Shown: positions 24,101 to 35,005 of the stretch, piece by piece
How the letters are laid out: the number at the start of each line of letters is the position of its first letter
How positions within the stretch are numbered: the first letter of the stretch is position 1
NCBI GenBank assembly: GCA_015680685.1
Contig: MNCI01026937.1
Coordinates: 5,988 to 69,987 of the forward strand
Reading direction: 5' to 3'
DNA: 64,000 nt
Origin: Gnetum montanum
Lineage: Eukaryota; Streptophyta; Gnetopsida; Gnetales; Gnetaceae
Translations under genes and position numbers: made by a program
Notes under the pieces: generated by a model
The model's input: only the letters and a program-made list of their open reading frames with translations
Told to the model about the DNA's origin: nothing
Database searches by the model: none

Positions 24101-25382
24101 TGGGGTCTGTCTCCCTGTTATATTTAGTTAGCGTAGGCAATGATACACCTTTGGGTAAGGTTAGGGGTGGAACGGAAAAGTTGATGGGGTCATCATGGTA
24201 AAAGTCCACTACCTTCAACTCTCCGTCGGCGGCTGTTTTGAGGCGTTTGACCTCGTCAGTTAGTTCCTGCATTAGTTTTTTAGCATCTGCCCAATCTTGA
24301 GCGCTAGGTGAGGTGGCGGCTTGGGGATGTCATACAATGTGTGGATTGGATTGTTGAATAGTAGGTTGGAAGGCTGAAAGCTGTGTAGTTGGCGGTTGTA
24401 CTTGTGGAATATTTATAGCAGGTGGTATCAGAGGTGGCATATTGTAGGCGGGGGGTTGCTGTTGTTGTGGTTGTGTTTGGGGGATGTTGACCGGTGGAAT
24501 TGTGTGAGGGGGTTGATGTGGTTGAGTACCGATCGCTGTCCATTGCCCGATCATGTTTTGTGTAGGAACCCCCTGAACTTGTTGGGTTACAGTGGTAAAA
24601 GGGGCTCCGTGAGTTTGAACTCGGGGGATATAATGGGCAAACGTAGATGTCGGTATCACATGCGACATCCCAATCACACGGGGTGGGAAAGTCACTCCTA
24701 CATTGTTTTGAGGGGGTGGCATCTATAACATTGGGGGTGCCATGGCTGGGGGAGGAATTACGAGGGGAAGTGTGTTGACTTGAACATCAGTTGGTGGAGG
24801 AATGGGGACGAGTGCGGCTGCGTCTTGTTGAGGCACATACGCTTGCATGATGTTCAGTGGCTGGAGGGATGAAGTTTCGCCTGTGAATGGATGAAACAAT
24901 AGGTTTATATAAGTTTATGGGCTAAGGGTGTGATATAAGTCTTCATGCTCGGATTGAGCCGCGAACTCATCCTCCTCTTCTAGTTGAGGATTCACTCCAG
25001 GCTGATCTAGAGATTGGCTCCTTTGCAAGAGGAGTTGTGTGATGAGCTCAAAGTAAGGCTCTGGAACAGGGATGATATCGTACAGAGAAGGAATGAACTC
25101 TTGCCCTCCCCTATAGAAAATTTCGTATTTTCTTTTAACTTCTATTTCGACTCAGTCCACAGCTAGGCCGACTTGTATTTTCACGCATATGAAGTTGTAC
25201 TGGTCTTGAGTTATGGTGTTGGACGATGGGTTCCTCCCTTGTAACCTAAGAGACCGATGAGGCCCCATTGTGGGTTGTGCCACAGGTTGTTGAATGGCCA
25301 TGGTTCCTACAAGGTCTGTGACCTGGGTGGTTGTAGCGATGGTGTTTGCGGTGTTCATGATGAGCAGTTGAGAATATGACAC
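21187..25382 (-). pseudogene. gag-protease of the Tat-like element
   Basis: The minus-strand frame runs from ATG 25382 to about 24080, then shifts frame and continues to 21187, with several stops. It has a Pro/Gln-rich N-terminal half (24722-24310) and a capsid block around 24270-23700 that includes a WYRALP-like motif after the frameshift. A Cys/His finger follows near 23180-23250 (CDYHQRNRHGTDYY, last Cys replaced by Tyr). A tandem PYVVRVPPAV repeat region spans 22980-22540. The retropepsin (21900-21640) has an active site VDDGA (21889-21894) and ILGRPWLAQL near 21660. The usual D-T/S-G is D-D-G here. The frame stops at 21187, far before RT (15511), and spacer DNA with an antisense gene lies between. 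Confidence 0.85.
22540..22980 (-). repeat. Coding tandem repeat PYVVRVPPAV in gag
   Basis: About seven imperfect copies of a [KQAT]P-[YF]-V-[VI]-[RHK]-[VI]-P-P-[AT]-[VG] motif, spaced 15-30 residues, lie between the zinc-finger-like region and the protease: KPFVVRIPPTG, QPYVVHVPPAV, KPYVVRIPPAV, APYVVRVPPAV, TPYIARTPE, KPYVIKVPS, TPYVVRIPRQ. Confidence 0.85.
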
Positions 25383-25419
25383 AGTGAAGGGATATGGAAT
25401 TAGTGTACTTAGTGAGGCG

Positions 25420-26165
25420 TGAACCTACATTCGTGGCGTACAGTGTATAGACTGGCTCTCAGCGTATAGGCTTCCACTACAGCGTATAGTGACAGCGTAG
25501 ACAGCGTATAGTGTCAGCGTAGAGAATCTACGGCGTAAAGCGTAGTGTATACGCTAAGCAGCGTATACAGCATCAGCGTGCAGCATAAACAGGGTTACAG
25601 GGTACAGAGTGTAGCGTATATGGACGGCAGCGTAAACGAGTTTACAGCGTAGGATGTAGATAGAGTCAGCGTATAGCGTAGATGGGATCTACGGCGTAGA
25701 GAGTGCAGAGTAAATTTAGTAGTTGCATGTATGTCGGCGGCGTAAACTAAGTTCTGTGTGCAGCGTAGACAAGGTCTACAACGTAAAGTGGGCAGTGTGT
25801 GTATTAGCAGCATAAACAGAGTTGTGTGTGCAGCGTAGATGAAGTTTACAGTGTAAAATGTGCAGGGTCAGCGTATAGCGTAGACAGGGTCTACAGCGTA
25901 TAGCGGACAGCGTATGTTCAGTAGCGTATACGCTAGGGATTTTGCAGACAGAGTCAGCATATGGTTGACAGTGTAGACGCTGAGAGACTTGCAGATGGTA
26001 AGTTTTAAACGAAGCAGCATAGACACTCAACAGCGTAGACGCTGGATAGTTTGCAAGCAATAAGTTTTGAACTGAGCAGCGTAAATGTTGGGAGGTTTGC
26101 AGAAAAGGTCGACGTGTACTTCAACAGCGTAGATGCTGAGAGCTCTGAAGAACAACAAGTTTTAG
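25420..26165. repeat. GCGTATA/AGCGTAGAC repeats in the 5' leader
   Basis: The region between the PBS and gag consists almost wholly of short degenerate repeats (cagcgtatag, agcgtagaca, cagcgtaaac). It resembles intron 1 of the antisense gene. Confidence 0.8.
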
Positions 26166-26174
26166 GCAGAGGCC

Positions 26175-26192
26175 CTCCTTCTAGCGCAAATT
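26175..26192 (-). promoter_or_regulatory. Candidate primer binding site of the Tat-like element
   Basis: On the minus strand, TTTGCGCTAGAAGGAGGG follows the LTR end by a few bases. Position and form fit a tRNA-primed PBS, with TGG perhaps mutated to TTTG or TTG. I do not name the tRNA. Confidence 0.45.
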
Positions 26193-26194
26193 TC

Positions 26195-27342
26195 TGTACC
26201 GTCTGAAATTGTCGATCTCTGGTTGGAAGGAAACAGAGACTTGGAAATATCCTGACATGCACAGAAGACCCTACCTTCGCCTGAGGGCAAGCTGAAACTT
26301 AACGAAGGTAGAGTACCTTGAGTGGTCTGCACGTGGATCAGGCAAGGATTTCCCCGAACGTACACCGAAGTGCTATACGCTGGGTTATACGTGAACGGCG
26401 TAACAGGCGTAAAACAGAGCGTAAACAGCGTAACTAATGCGAACGGAGCGTAAACATGAAACAACGTAAACAATATACATGTAACAATTAATGCAAACTG
26501 TAACAGAATTTAGGAAGAAAATGTAACAATGGTATTTCAAAATGAGAGTTACAATGCACCGGTCTAACGCAGTTATGGCTTTGGCACAAGGTGGACGAAA
26601 AGCCCTGGTGGATGCAAGGATGACCGTGGGTTGGTTCACACTGTAGGCACAGCGTAGAGGCTGTATGCTCAACATACAGGGTTGTCCGGAGTAAAAGGTT
26701 CTATGCTCTGGTTCTCAGCATCTCTATTTTTCTCTGATTTTTTGCTCAAAATTGCTAATCGTCCTTGATCTAATGAAAAATTGGGGTTTTTATACAGGTT
26801 TAGGGTGACACGTGGCGTGTTGACCGGGTGCGAAAAAATAAAATTTACAAGTGTACAACATATTACATCTGTTGGGCATATATGCTGGGTGTATACGCTG
26901 TGGAGGCTGAGTGTACATGCCGGGCGTATACGCTAATGGCTGCTGCCTTGTACCAAGTCTTGCTCTGCAGTGCTATTTCTATGCCATCTTCGGGGGTTGC
27001 ATGTCGGGCGTATACATTAGTCGTACAAGCTAATCATACTGGTGAGGCGTGTACGCTGGGCGTACACGCTGTGAACATTGAGCGTATACGCCCACTGAGA
27101 ATGTCAGGTGTATACGCTATGGATATGAACTTGAGCATATACGCTGGGCGTATATGCTAAGAATGTAAACTTGGGCGTATACGCTGGGCGTATACACTGA
27201 GAATGCATACTTAGTGAAAATTAAGTATCTTGATCTCCAAAGTTGCCATGTTTGATACCAGATGTAGCCGTGGCCGTCTGTGGGTCGCAGGGACCTGCTT
27301 CTTGTTGGAAAAGTACTAAAATCGAAATTTTGTGGTGTTTCA
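26195..27342 (-). mobile_element. 5' LTR of the Tat-like element
   Basis: 1148 bp, TGTACC..GTTTCA, paired with 9152-10316. Read on the minus strand, U3 has GCGTATACGC repeats (27200-26870), a CACGTG G-box (26809-26814) and then a TATAAAA box (26788-26794). This gives a compact promoter with the G-box about 15 bp before the TATA. Confidence 0.9.
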
Positions 27343-27347
27343 CTAAT
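27343..27347. repeat. Target site duplication, right half (CTAAT)
   Basis: Exact repeat of 9147-9151, directly after the right LTR of the Tat-like element. Confidence 0.9.
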
Positions 27348-27983
27348 GATAATGAAGAAATCAATTAATTAAGCTAATTAACAAAGGAAAGTAAAGTCTA
27401 AACTAGCCTATGTGTGATGAGTATCTATCCTTAATTGTCCACACACACCTTGGACTTCATTAGACTACCACTAGGATTACCAAGCATACGTCATTGGGCT
27501 CACCAAACGATACACTGCTAGGTCACCAAGTAATCACACTTAAGAGCTTGCGATTAGTTGTACTCATTCTACTTAATGACAAAAGTCGTAAAGAGTAATA
27601 AATGGAAACATTAACCAAGTAAAATAATAAATAATTAAACAATTAAAAGCACTAATAAATACAAGTTGATGCTACAATGATGGAGGTAATCTCGATCTTT
27701 ATTTTTGGTTATGTAATGTGTCCAAGTACGTCACGCTCAAATAAGGATGTCATACAATTACAAACATCACATTGCGGGCATGCACTGGGAAATAATAGAA
27801 CTAGAAACCAACAATATATGAAAAGGCTAACTAAAATTTAAAACTAAACTATGTCCAAACTATGCATCTAAGTGTTATATTTATAGGCTAGCATAGAAGA
27901 GACGATCTCGAATATCCAACATCATTTCTTGGAACTTAATATCTAGTATTCGATATCGAAGCTCACAAAATCATGACTCATCA
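27348..27983 (-). mobile_element. 5' LTR of copy A, part 2
   Basis: Continuation of the LTR started at 8930. It ends ATCATGACTCATCA at 27983 and shares its body with other family LTRs (aatctcgatctttatttttgg). Beyond 27983 the DNA is gag of copy C, so copy A is inserted in copy C. Confidence 0.75.
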
Positions 27984-28039
27984 CTATCTCTCTTTTCTTT
28001 CTTTTATATTTCTTCTTAACTTTCCTTGTTTATCTTTTC

Positions 28040-29381
28040 CTTCATAATATTAAGTGTTATTTAAAGTTCTTCATTAATGGAATCCCACATTTTATCAAAC
28101 TTTATTGATATTTTAGTAATTAATTTTTGAATGGGAAATATCTTTCTCTGCACTACCTTCTCCAATGATGCTTCTTCATTAAGTTTACAAAGACGTGCCT
28201 CCTTTTTGTAGATTAAGGAATCTTTGTTGTACTCCTTTGCACTTTTTATTTTCTTTAGATTATCTTCTTGCTTTACCACTTGATCAATCAACCTTTGGAT
28301 TTGATGGACTCTCATTTTAGGTAGACTTCCTTAGGGATAAACTCTAAGAGTTTCTCTTGTTTTGTTGGAGAGTCAATCTATGATGTGGCGTAGCTACTCC
28401 CTTTGAGAAAAGTCATGGCTTGGACAACTGTGAAGGAGAAAATAGTATTTTTTCAAGGGTACATTAAGGAACTTAGGATTACATTATTTTGATCCTTGAA
28501 TTTGCTTCCTAAATTGGACACCTTGGAGTATGTATGATATTTGTCATTGAACAATTCCCACATTGTACTTCATCTTCTAATAAATTCTAGTTCCAAGGAT
28601 TAATATCAACTTTAAACTTCTTTAATGAGCATCCTTAGGAAAATTTTTAGGTTTTTCCATTCATTTTCAATATTTTGCAAGGTGTAGGCATCATGGAATG
28701 TATATACAAATTTGCATTATATCTTGCCTCAAAATTTGGGATATTATTCATGCCTAACCTTTTGATCCTACTATTCCTTTGATACCTAGTAGGGATGTAA
28801 ACAACCTCTAGAATATTGATCATGTTTTTTATGATAAGTAATGGTTCATCATAATTATCCCAGTCCTCATGGTCCTTGTCATAACCATGCCTTTCTTAGC
28901 ATTGTTTTCTTTTCCTTCTTTCATGATGATGCTCATCTCTTTGTTAGTGTTTATGTTCCCTTCTACCATCCTTGCACTAGTCCTATCTATCATCTTCACC
29001 TTGCCTATAGTCATTCCCCCTCATATTTTGGCCACATTCACCCTTGTCAGAGCTTAATGATGAGGATGAAGATGAAGAATTAAGAGAGTTGTATCAAATT
29101 ACTCTCATCTTATGATCCCTTTTTCCATTCTCTTACATGTCTATTAGGAGACCTTGGCCTTGAGGTTTTCCTTATTTTAGCCCCAATCCTTCCCTTGCCT
29201 TGGTTGCTTACCAAGACTGAACACAACAATGGATGGTTCAAGTCATCTCTATTAATAGGTGGAGAACCTTAAGCATTTAGATTTTCTTGATTGGTAATCA
29301 ACACCCTCCTTCTCAAATTGTGATGTTAAATGGATGGAAGCCCTCTTTTATCTGGAAGCCTCATAGAGAGCTTTCATGAAT
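28040..29381 (-). pseudogene. gag pseudogene of copy C, downstream part
   Basis: Minus-strand fragments homologous to copy D gag. 28315-28061 (KSAKEYNKDSLIYKKEARLC) matches KSAEEYNHDPSLRKRG of copy D, and 28790-28500 matches the capsid block. The frame is heavily broken by stops. The left side is cut by copy A at 27983 and the right side by the solo LTR at 29387. Confidence 0.65.
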
Positions 29382-29386
29382 CACTC

Positions 29387-30258
29387 TAATGAATCATGAT
29401 TTGCTAGGCCCCAATATCGAGTACGTGATATCAAGTACCCGATATCTTAGCCTAGATACGATATCGTATACACAATATCGTGATCTTGTGTTGGCCTATA
29501 AATATGGCACTCAGGTGCATGGGAAGGAGTCTTTTATTGATAAGTCTTTAGGTCAAGTATTTTTGTTAGTTTTCAGTTATTTTCCAATTCCTTTCCTTTC
29601 CCAAGTGCATGCCCGCAGTGTGATGCTTGTAATCATGCGGAATCTTTGTTCGAGTGTGACATACTTGGACATGCACACGATCGACAATAAAGATCGAGAT
29701 TACTCCATCATTGCAGCATTCAATTAGCTTTTAATTTTTTAATCATTTATTATTTATTTTTATTTTCTTAGTTAATATTTCTTTTATTGTCATTTACTAT
29801 TCTTGTTGTTAATGCAAGATGAGTACATCTTAATCATGAACATTTAAGTGTAACTATGTGGTAACCCAGTAGCATGTAAAGTAGTGCTTTGAGTAAATGT
29901 GTGCTTGGTAATCCCAGAAGTAGTACATGAAGTCCAAGATGTGCATGGATGATTAAGGATAGATGCTCATTGCACTTATGCTAGCTTAGATTTTATTTCC
30001 TATTGCTTATTAGTTTAATCAAGTTATTTCTCATTGTCTTTAGGAGTAGCATAGAAATTAGAAATCACATCATACACCTCACTCTAGACTAAACCATACG
30101 TGACAAAGCAGATACTAGTCTAGGTGGGAAGATAGCGAACTGTGATCAACGTGTAACTATCTAGGTGCCACAACTAGTCTGTCTATGGAGTTCAACTGGA
30201 TTGCACGTATACGCTCGTATTTGTATGGTTAAGCGTAGGGGTACCTCACCGCTCATCA
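29387..30258 (+). mobile_element. Solo LTR (TGATGAG family) in copy C gag
   Basis: 872 bp, beginning TAATGAATCATG (decayed TGATGAGTCATG) and ending CTCATCA. It is flanked by a perfect TSD, CACTC, at 29382-29386 and 30259-30263. U3 has repeated GATATC/CGATATCG palindromes (29410-29490). A TATA-like 'ctataaatat' lies at about 29499. Neighbouring gag sequence continues on both sides in the opposite orientation, which proves insertion followed by LTR-LTR recombination. Confidence 0.88.
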
Positions 30259-30263
30259 CACTC

Positions 30264-30624
30264 CTTACACAATTGGGATCCCATGCGTTTGTAATCCATT
30301 AAGATCTCATCAAGTCTTCATATTCTAAGAGGGGGAGGGGGGAGGGGGGGGCATGAGGCTTGCTTCAAGCCCTTATCTCATCAATGCTGCCATGAGCATT
30401 GATGGCACTGATTGATCAAGTAACAACACAATGTTGTTCTCCATGTCTCTTCATTGCATCTATTTGTCTTTGTAAAGTATGAAGATAAATTCTAGATGGT
30501 AACTATCTAGATTTTAGTTGACTATCTTAACTTCTTGTGGTACATCATCCTTACTCATATTTCTATCATGTCCTTTAGTTAAATCATCCATAGGTGGAGA
30601 ATCTACCTTGCAAGAAGAAGACAT
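30264..30624 (-). pseudogene. gag pseudogene of copy C, N-terminal part
   Basis: Minus-strand start ATG at 30624 (MSSSC..). This is the same start context as copy D (54614) and copy E (60518). The frame is soon interrupted. A G-rich tract (aggggggagggggggg, 30330-30350) is an odd low-complexity expansion. Confidence 0.5.
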
Positions 30625-30745
30625 TGTTAATTTTTAAGTGTGTCTTAGAATAAAATATTGTTATTTTTAGCAATAGATAAATCACATTAAGTTCTAACAA
30701 TTATTTCTAAATGATCTTAGTTATCTAAAACACTAACACCAAAGT

Positions 30746-30764
30746 TCCCTAACAATGGTAGCAA
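30746..30764 (-). promoter_or_regulatory. Primer binding site of copy C
   Basis: The minus-strand TTGCTACCATTGTTAGGGA is a decayed match to the tRNA-Asp-type PBS of the family, next to the LTR. Confidence 0.6.
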
Positions 30765-31556
30765 TGATAAGTAGCACAATAACCCTACACCCAACTATAT
30801 GAATCACAAGCATTCAAACATAATTCAATCAAATTTTGTGGACTTAGAACTAGATAGATGTGCTAAATAACTAAGCAATGGAATACTAATCATCGTCTTC
30901 CCAACTATATTTATGTTAGTTCACTTACTATTGTTAAGTATGATTGAGGCACATGATGGTTATTTAATATTATTATTATTATATTTAAAATATTAAACTA
31001 ATTAATCTAAGCACGAGGAATTAATCTAAACTAGCCCTAAGCATAGAACATATGTTTTTAACTTTCTGTATACATTTTGAACATGTACTAATGTTGCTAG
31101 TTTACCAAGTGCTCATTGCTAGGATTATCAGATACTAGTACATTATGCTCAAAACAATCATACTTGTGTGTATATTTAAGTGCAAAATAATAAATTAGTT
31201 AAAATACCATGAAGAAGTAAATAAATATTAATAGTAAAGTATAAGAAAATAAATCATAGTGTTATTCCAAGTGTTATAATGGAGGAAACAAATCTCAATT
31301 TTATTATCATCATGCACATGTGTCTAGGTACATAGTGCACTTGAATAAAACTTTATACAACTTGCTTCATCTATGATGTGGGCATTCATAGGGAAAAATA
31401 TTCTACTTTTCATAAAAGAAAACTACATGGGTTTACCTATAAAATGACCAAAACATATCATAATTATAGTAGGTGCACACATTTATATAGACAAAAATCA
31501 ACGTATCATAGGATGTGTCAATGAGGTGACAACCCCGACTTATTTATGCTTCATCA
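30765..31556 (-). mobile_element. 5' LTR of copy C
   Basis: About 792 bp, TGATAAGTAGC... to ...ATGCTTCATCA. The ends and body match the family, with strong decay. The last 230 bp recur at 35003-35243, and both copies are followed by 'tacatg'. Confidence 0.7.
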
Positions 31557-31560
31557 TACA

Positions 31561-32082
31561 TGTAACATCTTGTTCCCGAACATCATGGAAAATGTCAAAT
31601 ATACATAATATTAGACATTATGTGTAAAGGAAATAACAGAGAAAGTACAGAAAGAGAAAGAAAAGAATGTTTTATTGATATGGAAGGGTGTATTTTAATC
31701 GTGCTCTGAGAGTGATCCTTGGGGTTTTCTTCCTTTGGCATCTTTTCCTTAGAGGCAATCCAATGCTGCCACCACGATTAGGCCTATAACCCAGCTAGAA
31801 AGGATGGCCAATCCACTTCTTATCCCGCTTTACTTGGCTCCCATGACTTGCCTTATCGACTCTGCCACTCCATGCCTGGCATGACCTCTGAACCTAAGTA
31901 TAAATGCCTTAGGTCAAACCCCCAAAGACCACCTTGAGAGACAAATCCATTATTACAATATGCCCTTTCGGGTCTCAATTACAACTACCCTTTCAAGTCT
32001 TGTTAAAATAACAATAACACCTGTTATAAAGAGGCACCATCTTTATTAGGTAGTAGCATCATTTGGGAATGGGGATGTCACA
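31561..32082 (-). mobile_element. Chromovirus-type 3' LTR
   Basis: Read on the minus strand, it begins TGTGACATCCCCATTCC and ends AAGATGTTACA (522 bp). It includes a stretch that looks like U5 with 'ctctttctgtactttctctg'. A TGTRACATCCC start following 'aaggagggtagat' is typical of Del/Tekay-type gypsy elements. Confidence 0.7.
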
Positions 32083-32122
32083 ATCTACCCTCCTTAGGTT
32101 TCCTTCGTCCTCGAATGAGTCT
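32083..32122 (-). mobile_element. Polypurine tract and last codons of a chromovirus polyprotein
   Basis: The minus-strand sequence reads ATTCGAGGACGAAGG, then AAGGAGGGTAGAT abutting the LTR. This is the usual end of a gypsy polyprotein plus polypurine tract. No further pol is recognisable to the right. Confidence 0.6.
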
Positions 32123-32489
32123 ACCTTCATTATCTTTTTCTAACTCCAATACTTTTGTTATGATCCTATGCTCCAATAATTTGATTTCTTCTTTGATCTT
32201 GAAGTTGTTTCTTGCTTATTCTATAAACAAAATATATGTGAGAAAAATATATATATGTGTATTAAATATTATTTTATTAACACTTATCTCATTTTCTAAG
32301 ATAATGACAAGAGATGAATTAAAGATTTATCAACCACCAATCACTAGTCTAACCAAGGTCACACAAAGTGTAACTCAAATTTGGTTATCGAAGTGAAGGC
32401 AGGGCAAATTCTTTTATTTTCAACTTTCCATTACCTTAGGTATTTTACTTATCTAATTAAAATATAAATTAAACAATGAAGAAAATAAT

Positions 32490-33665
32490 AAAATTTATTA
32501 ATAAAAGTAAATGTGAGATACTTCCTGATCTTGATCAACCTTATGAATTGATGGATGTAACTGTAATTTTGCCATAAGTGGTATATGGTTGGATGGTCTT
32601 GTACGGGATTGCAAAGCTTGATCTTGACTCTTCTCAACTTCTTCTTTAGAAACTAACTCTAGTAACTTTGTGACTTGGAAGAATCAAACATCCTACTAAG
32701 TATAATCTAGAGTCTCAATGAAGAATGTTGTTGATCCATCCTCATTAGTCATAGTAGAGTAATTTGTAAATAGTGGTTCTTGATGAACACTATCCATCAA
32801 CATCATTTGTTCCTAGATTTTGGAATCTGATTTATCTATTGAAGATTCAATGTAAGCAAAATATGTGTTGGTCAATGGAATTGCATGTTGAATTAATGGA
32901 AACATCTTCTTTAAATCAAGTTCATCAATTAAGGATTTATTTACACATCCATATTTTAAGAATTGATAGATACTACTTCCAACCTTTACATTGAAGTCTC
33001 CACAAAGAACAAATGGCATTGGATCGATATAACTTAGGAATAACTTATTCTTCAAACTTTCTTCTATTTGCTTAATCAAGTATGTACCTTAGCATAGTCT
33101 AACATCTAAACATGTTGGTTTGGCAATTAAATGTGTGTTAACTACACATACACATCTTCCTAATAACTAGATTTTTAGAATCATTGCCAAGGCTATGTGA
33201 TTTTTCTAAAATCTTGACTGTTCTTTTATTTCCATTACTTGAAGTTCTAGAATTTCAAAAATCATATTTTCTAAACTCTATTCAAATCTTTGTACCAATT
33301 TAAACTTGGCTTCTTTATAAAAGACTGCGTAGCCATGCATGTTGTAATTTTTGCAATATGATAATCTATATGGCTCAAAAGAAGAACTTCCATAAGAAAC
33401 TTTTTTCTTGTAAACACCTTTGTATTCGATCCTTTCCAAATCTAGTTGGAATTGGTTTCCCATGGCAAGACTTCTTGTAAGCATAAAACATCAGCATCCA
33501 AATCTTGTAATTCTGCTAAAATGCATAGATATTGATATTCATGTCAATCCAAGGCCCATGGTGGACATAGAAAAAGTTGTTTCTCACTTACTAAGGATTT
33601 TACAAGCACATTGTATGTTGCAACTTTCATTCTCATTCTTAAATTCTCCTCTGGATCATTTCTCT
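32490..33665 (-). pseudogene. Processed CCR4-like (EEP nuclease) pseudogene
   Basis: The minus-strand fragments are collinear with CCR4-type deadenylases of the endonuclease/exonuclease/phosphatase fold. They are YNVL and CPPWALD (about 33600), DLDADVLCLQEV (33520), GYAVFYKEAKFKLVQRFE (33330), VVNTHLIAKP (33140), LCGDFN (33010), EPLFTN then ETLDYT (32760-32700), and SNHIPLMAKLQ (32570). The GDFN, LDY and S(D/N)H catalytic motifs are all traceable, the last as SNH. Stops and frameshifts are frequent. No intron interrupts the segments, which suggests a retrocopy. Which CCR4 or PDE12-like subfamily it came from is uncertain. Confidence 0.7.
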
Positions 33666-33699
33666 TCATGGTTATCACACACCTTGTTAAAATAATATT

Positions 33700-34396
33700 T
33701 TGAACCTCCATGTTGTTTTTTCCATATGATTTGGTTGTAGGATAGATTGATATACATCTTCTTGATCATTGAAGATTGTTTTGTTTCATCAAATGATTCT
33801 CCAACTAATACATCGATTGATAATCAACTAATATTGATACATCAACTAGTTCTCAACTAATTTAGTAATATTTAAGTACATTATCTAATCTTAGTAATAT
33901 ATAATTATATCATCTAATTCTTAACATCCCTCTTAACGACACTGACTCTAGCAATGTAACTAATGACATGCCATAGGGATCTCGAGGCTATCTACAAAGG
34001 TTATTTTCCCAACAAGGCATGATTAGTTATCATTATGTTGTTCACTTTTAAGGCATAGTTTCATGATATCATTGAATTATTAGGTAGTCGAATGATAAAG
34101 TTGACCTTGCTATTGAGTTTAGAAGGGTGAAAAATGTTGGAGATGACTATTCATATGTTAAAATGGACATTGTATGTTCAAATTATGCTAAAATTAAACT
34201 TTGAGGCTCTTAAAGCACTATATTTGGCAATGGATAAAAACTAATTTTTGGAGTTTCCTAGGACTGATTTGACTTCACCATTATGTCTAGAAGGTTGAAA
34301 TCTATAGGAAACAACTCTTTGTTTATCGAAAAAGGCTTCCAAAATCAAAAGTTATGGCTTTTGGAGTTTAGAATTATTTGGCATGAAAAACAAAAC
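33700..34396. other. AT-rich intergenic DNA
   Basis: No gene or recognised element is seen here. Confidence 0.4.
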
Positions 34397-34460
34397 TTTC
34401 CAAGAGATCACCCATCACAATATTACTCTAGGGCAGGCATGCTTAATTACAGAATTCTTA
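34397..34460 (-). repeat. 5S-rRNA-like fragment (possible Cassandra-type LTR relic)
   Basis: The minus strand reads 'ttaagcatgcctgccctaga' and then 'gtgatgggtgatctcttggaa'. This aligns with the internal-promoter half of plant 5S rRNA (gttaagcgtgcttgggcgag..gatgggtgacctcctgggaag). About 60 nt are recognisable, with many changes. It is not a functional 5S gene. 5S-derived segments of this kind occur in Cassandra TRIM LTRs, and flanking LTR ends were not found. Confidence 0.5.
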
Positions 34461-34849
34461 TCCCTATTGCTACCAACATGCCAAATTTCATTTTTGAAAA
34501 ATTTTTCCACACATTTTTAATTTCACTAATGGCTTTGTTAATGAGAATTTTGAATTGCCCATCAATTGACAGAATTTTAAATCTTTCATCTATTAACAAT
34601 GAATTTTCTTGTCACACGACAACAATGGTAGTGGTGGTGCGCTAGCGGTGGCAACCGAAAGGAATCAACAGTCCTGGCTATTAGGTGGCTGAGCGGTGAA
34701 TGGCAATAGTCCTGGAGGCAATGTGCATTGGTGGTAGCGTGGCAACGTGCGTTGGTAGTGGCATGGCGGAGGGCCCACGGTCAGTTGATGCATGGTGGAG
34801 GGGAGGAAAAACTATGCTAGGTGGCACAACCTAGGGTAGCATGACCCTT

Positions 34850-35005
34850 GTTAGGGCCTGTGCTTGCCCTCTAGGGCCTATGCGGCTTGCCTCAAGGCTT
34901 ACACAACCCATCAAGGGGCTTGTGTAGTCCTTCCTAGGGCTAGCGTGGCCTATTTAAGGGCATGCACAGCCCTGTCTAGGACCTGCACGGCCCTCTCCAG
35001 GGCTT
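34850..35005. repeat. 21-bp GC-rich tandem repeat
   Basis: About eight imperfect units of 'agggcttgcacggccctctcc' type, 19-22 bp each. They create the heptad-like translation RACTALS on the + strand, which is a by-product. The array stands out in AT-rich surroundings. Confidence 0.7.

Larger units (their letters stand above)
9152..27342 (-). mobile_element. 18.2-kb Tat/Ogre-like Ty3/gypsy retrotransposon
   Basis: This complete minus-strand element is bounded by LTRs of 1165 bp (9152-10316) and 1148 bp (26195-27342), both TGTACC...GTTTCA, with a perfect 5-bp TSD (CTAAT). In element order it has 5' LTR, PBS-like site, repeat-rich leader, gag-protease (25382-21187), 5.7-kb spacer with an antisense gene, RT-RNaseH-second RNaseH-integrase (15511-11930), 37-bp tandem repeats, polypurine tract and 3' LTR. 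The Tat/Ogre assignment rests on the size, a protease/RT split by a long non-coding spacer, and a second RNase H-like domain before integrase. Coding parts carry many stops, so it is non-functional. It is inserted in the 5' LTR of copy A. Confidence 0.88.

Noticed and set aside
25595-26262. Several minus-strand ORFs (LRCTQNLVYA-like)
   Set aside because: They are by-products of the leader repeats and show no domain.
28829-29083. ORFs on both strands of about 60-80 codons
   Set aside because: Low-complexity Ser/Arg-rich gag region of copy C and its shadow.
34397-34460. Functional 5S rRNA gene
   Set aside because: Only about half of the gene is recognisable, with many substitutions.
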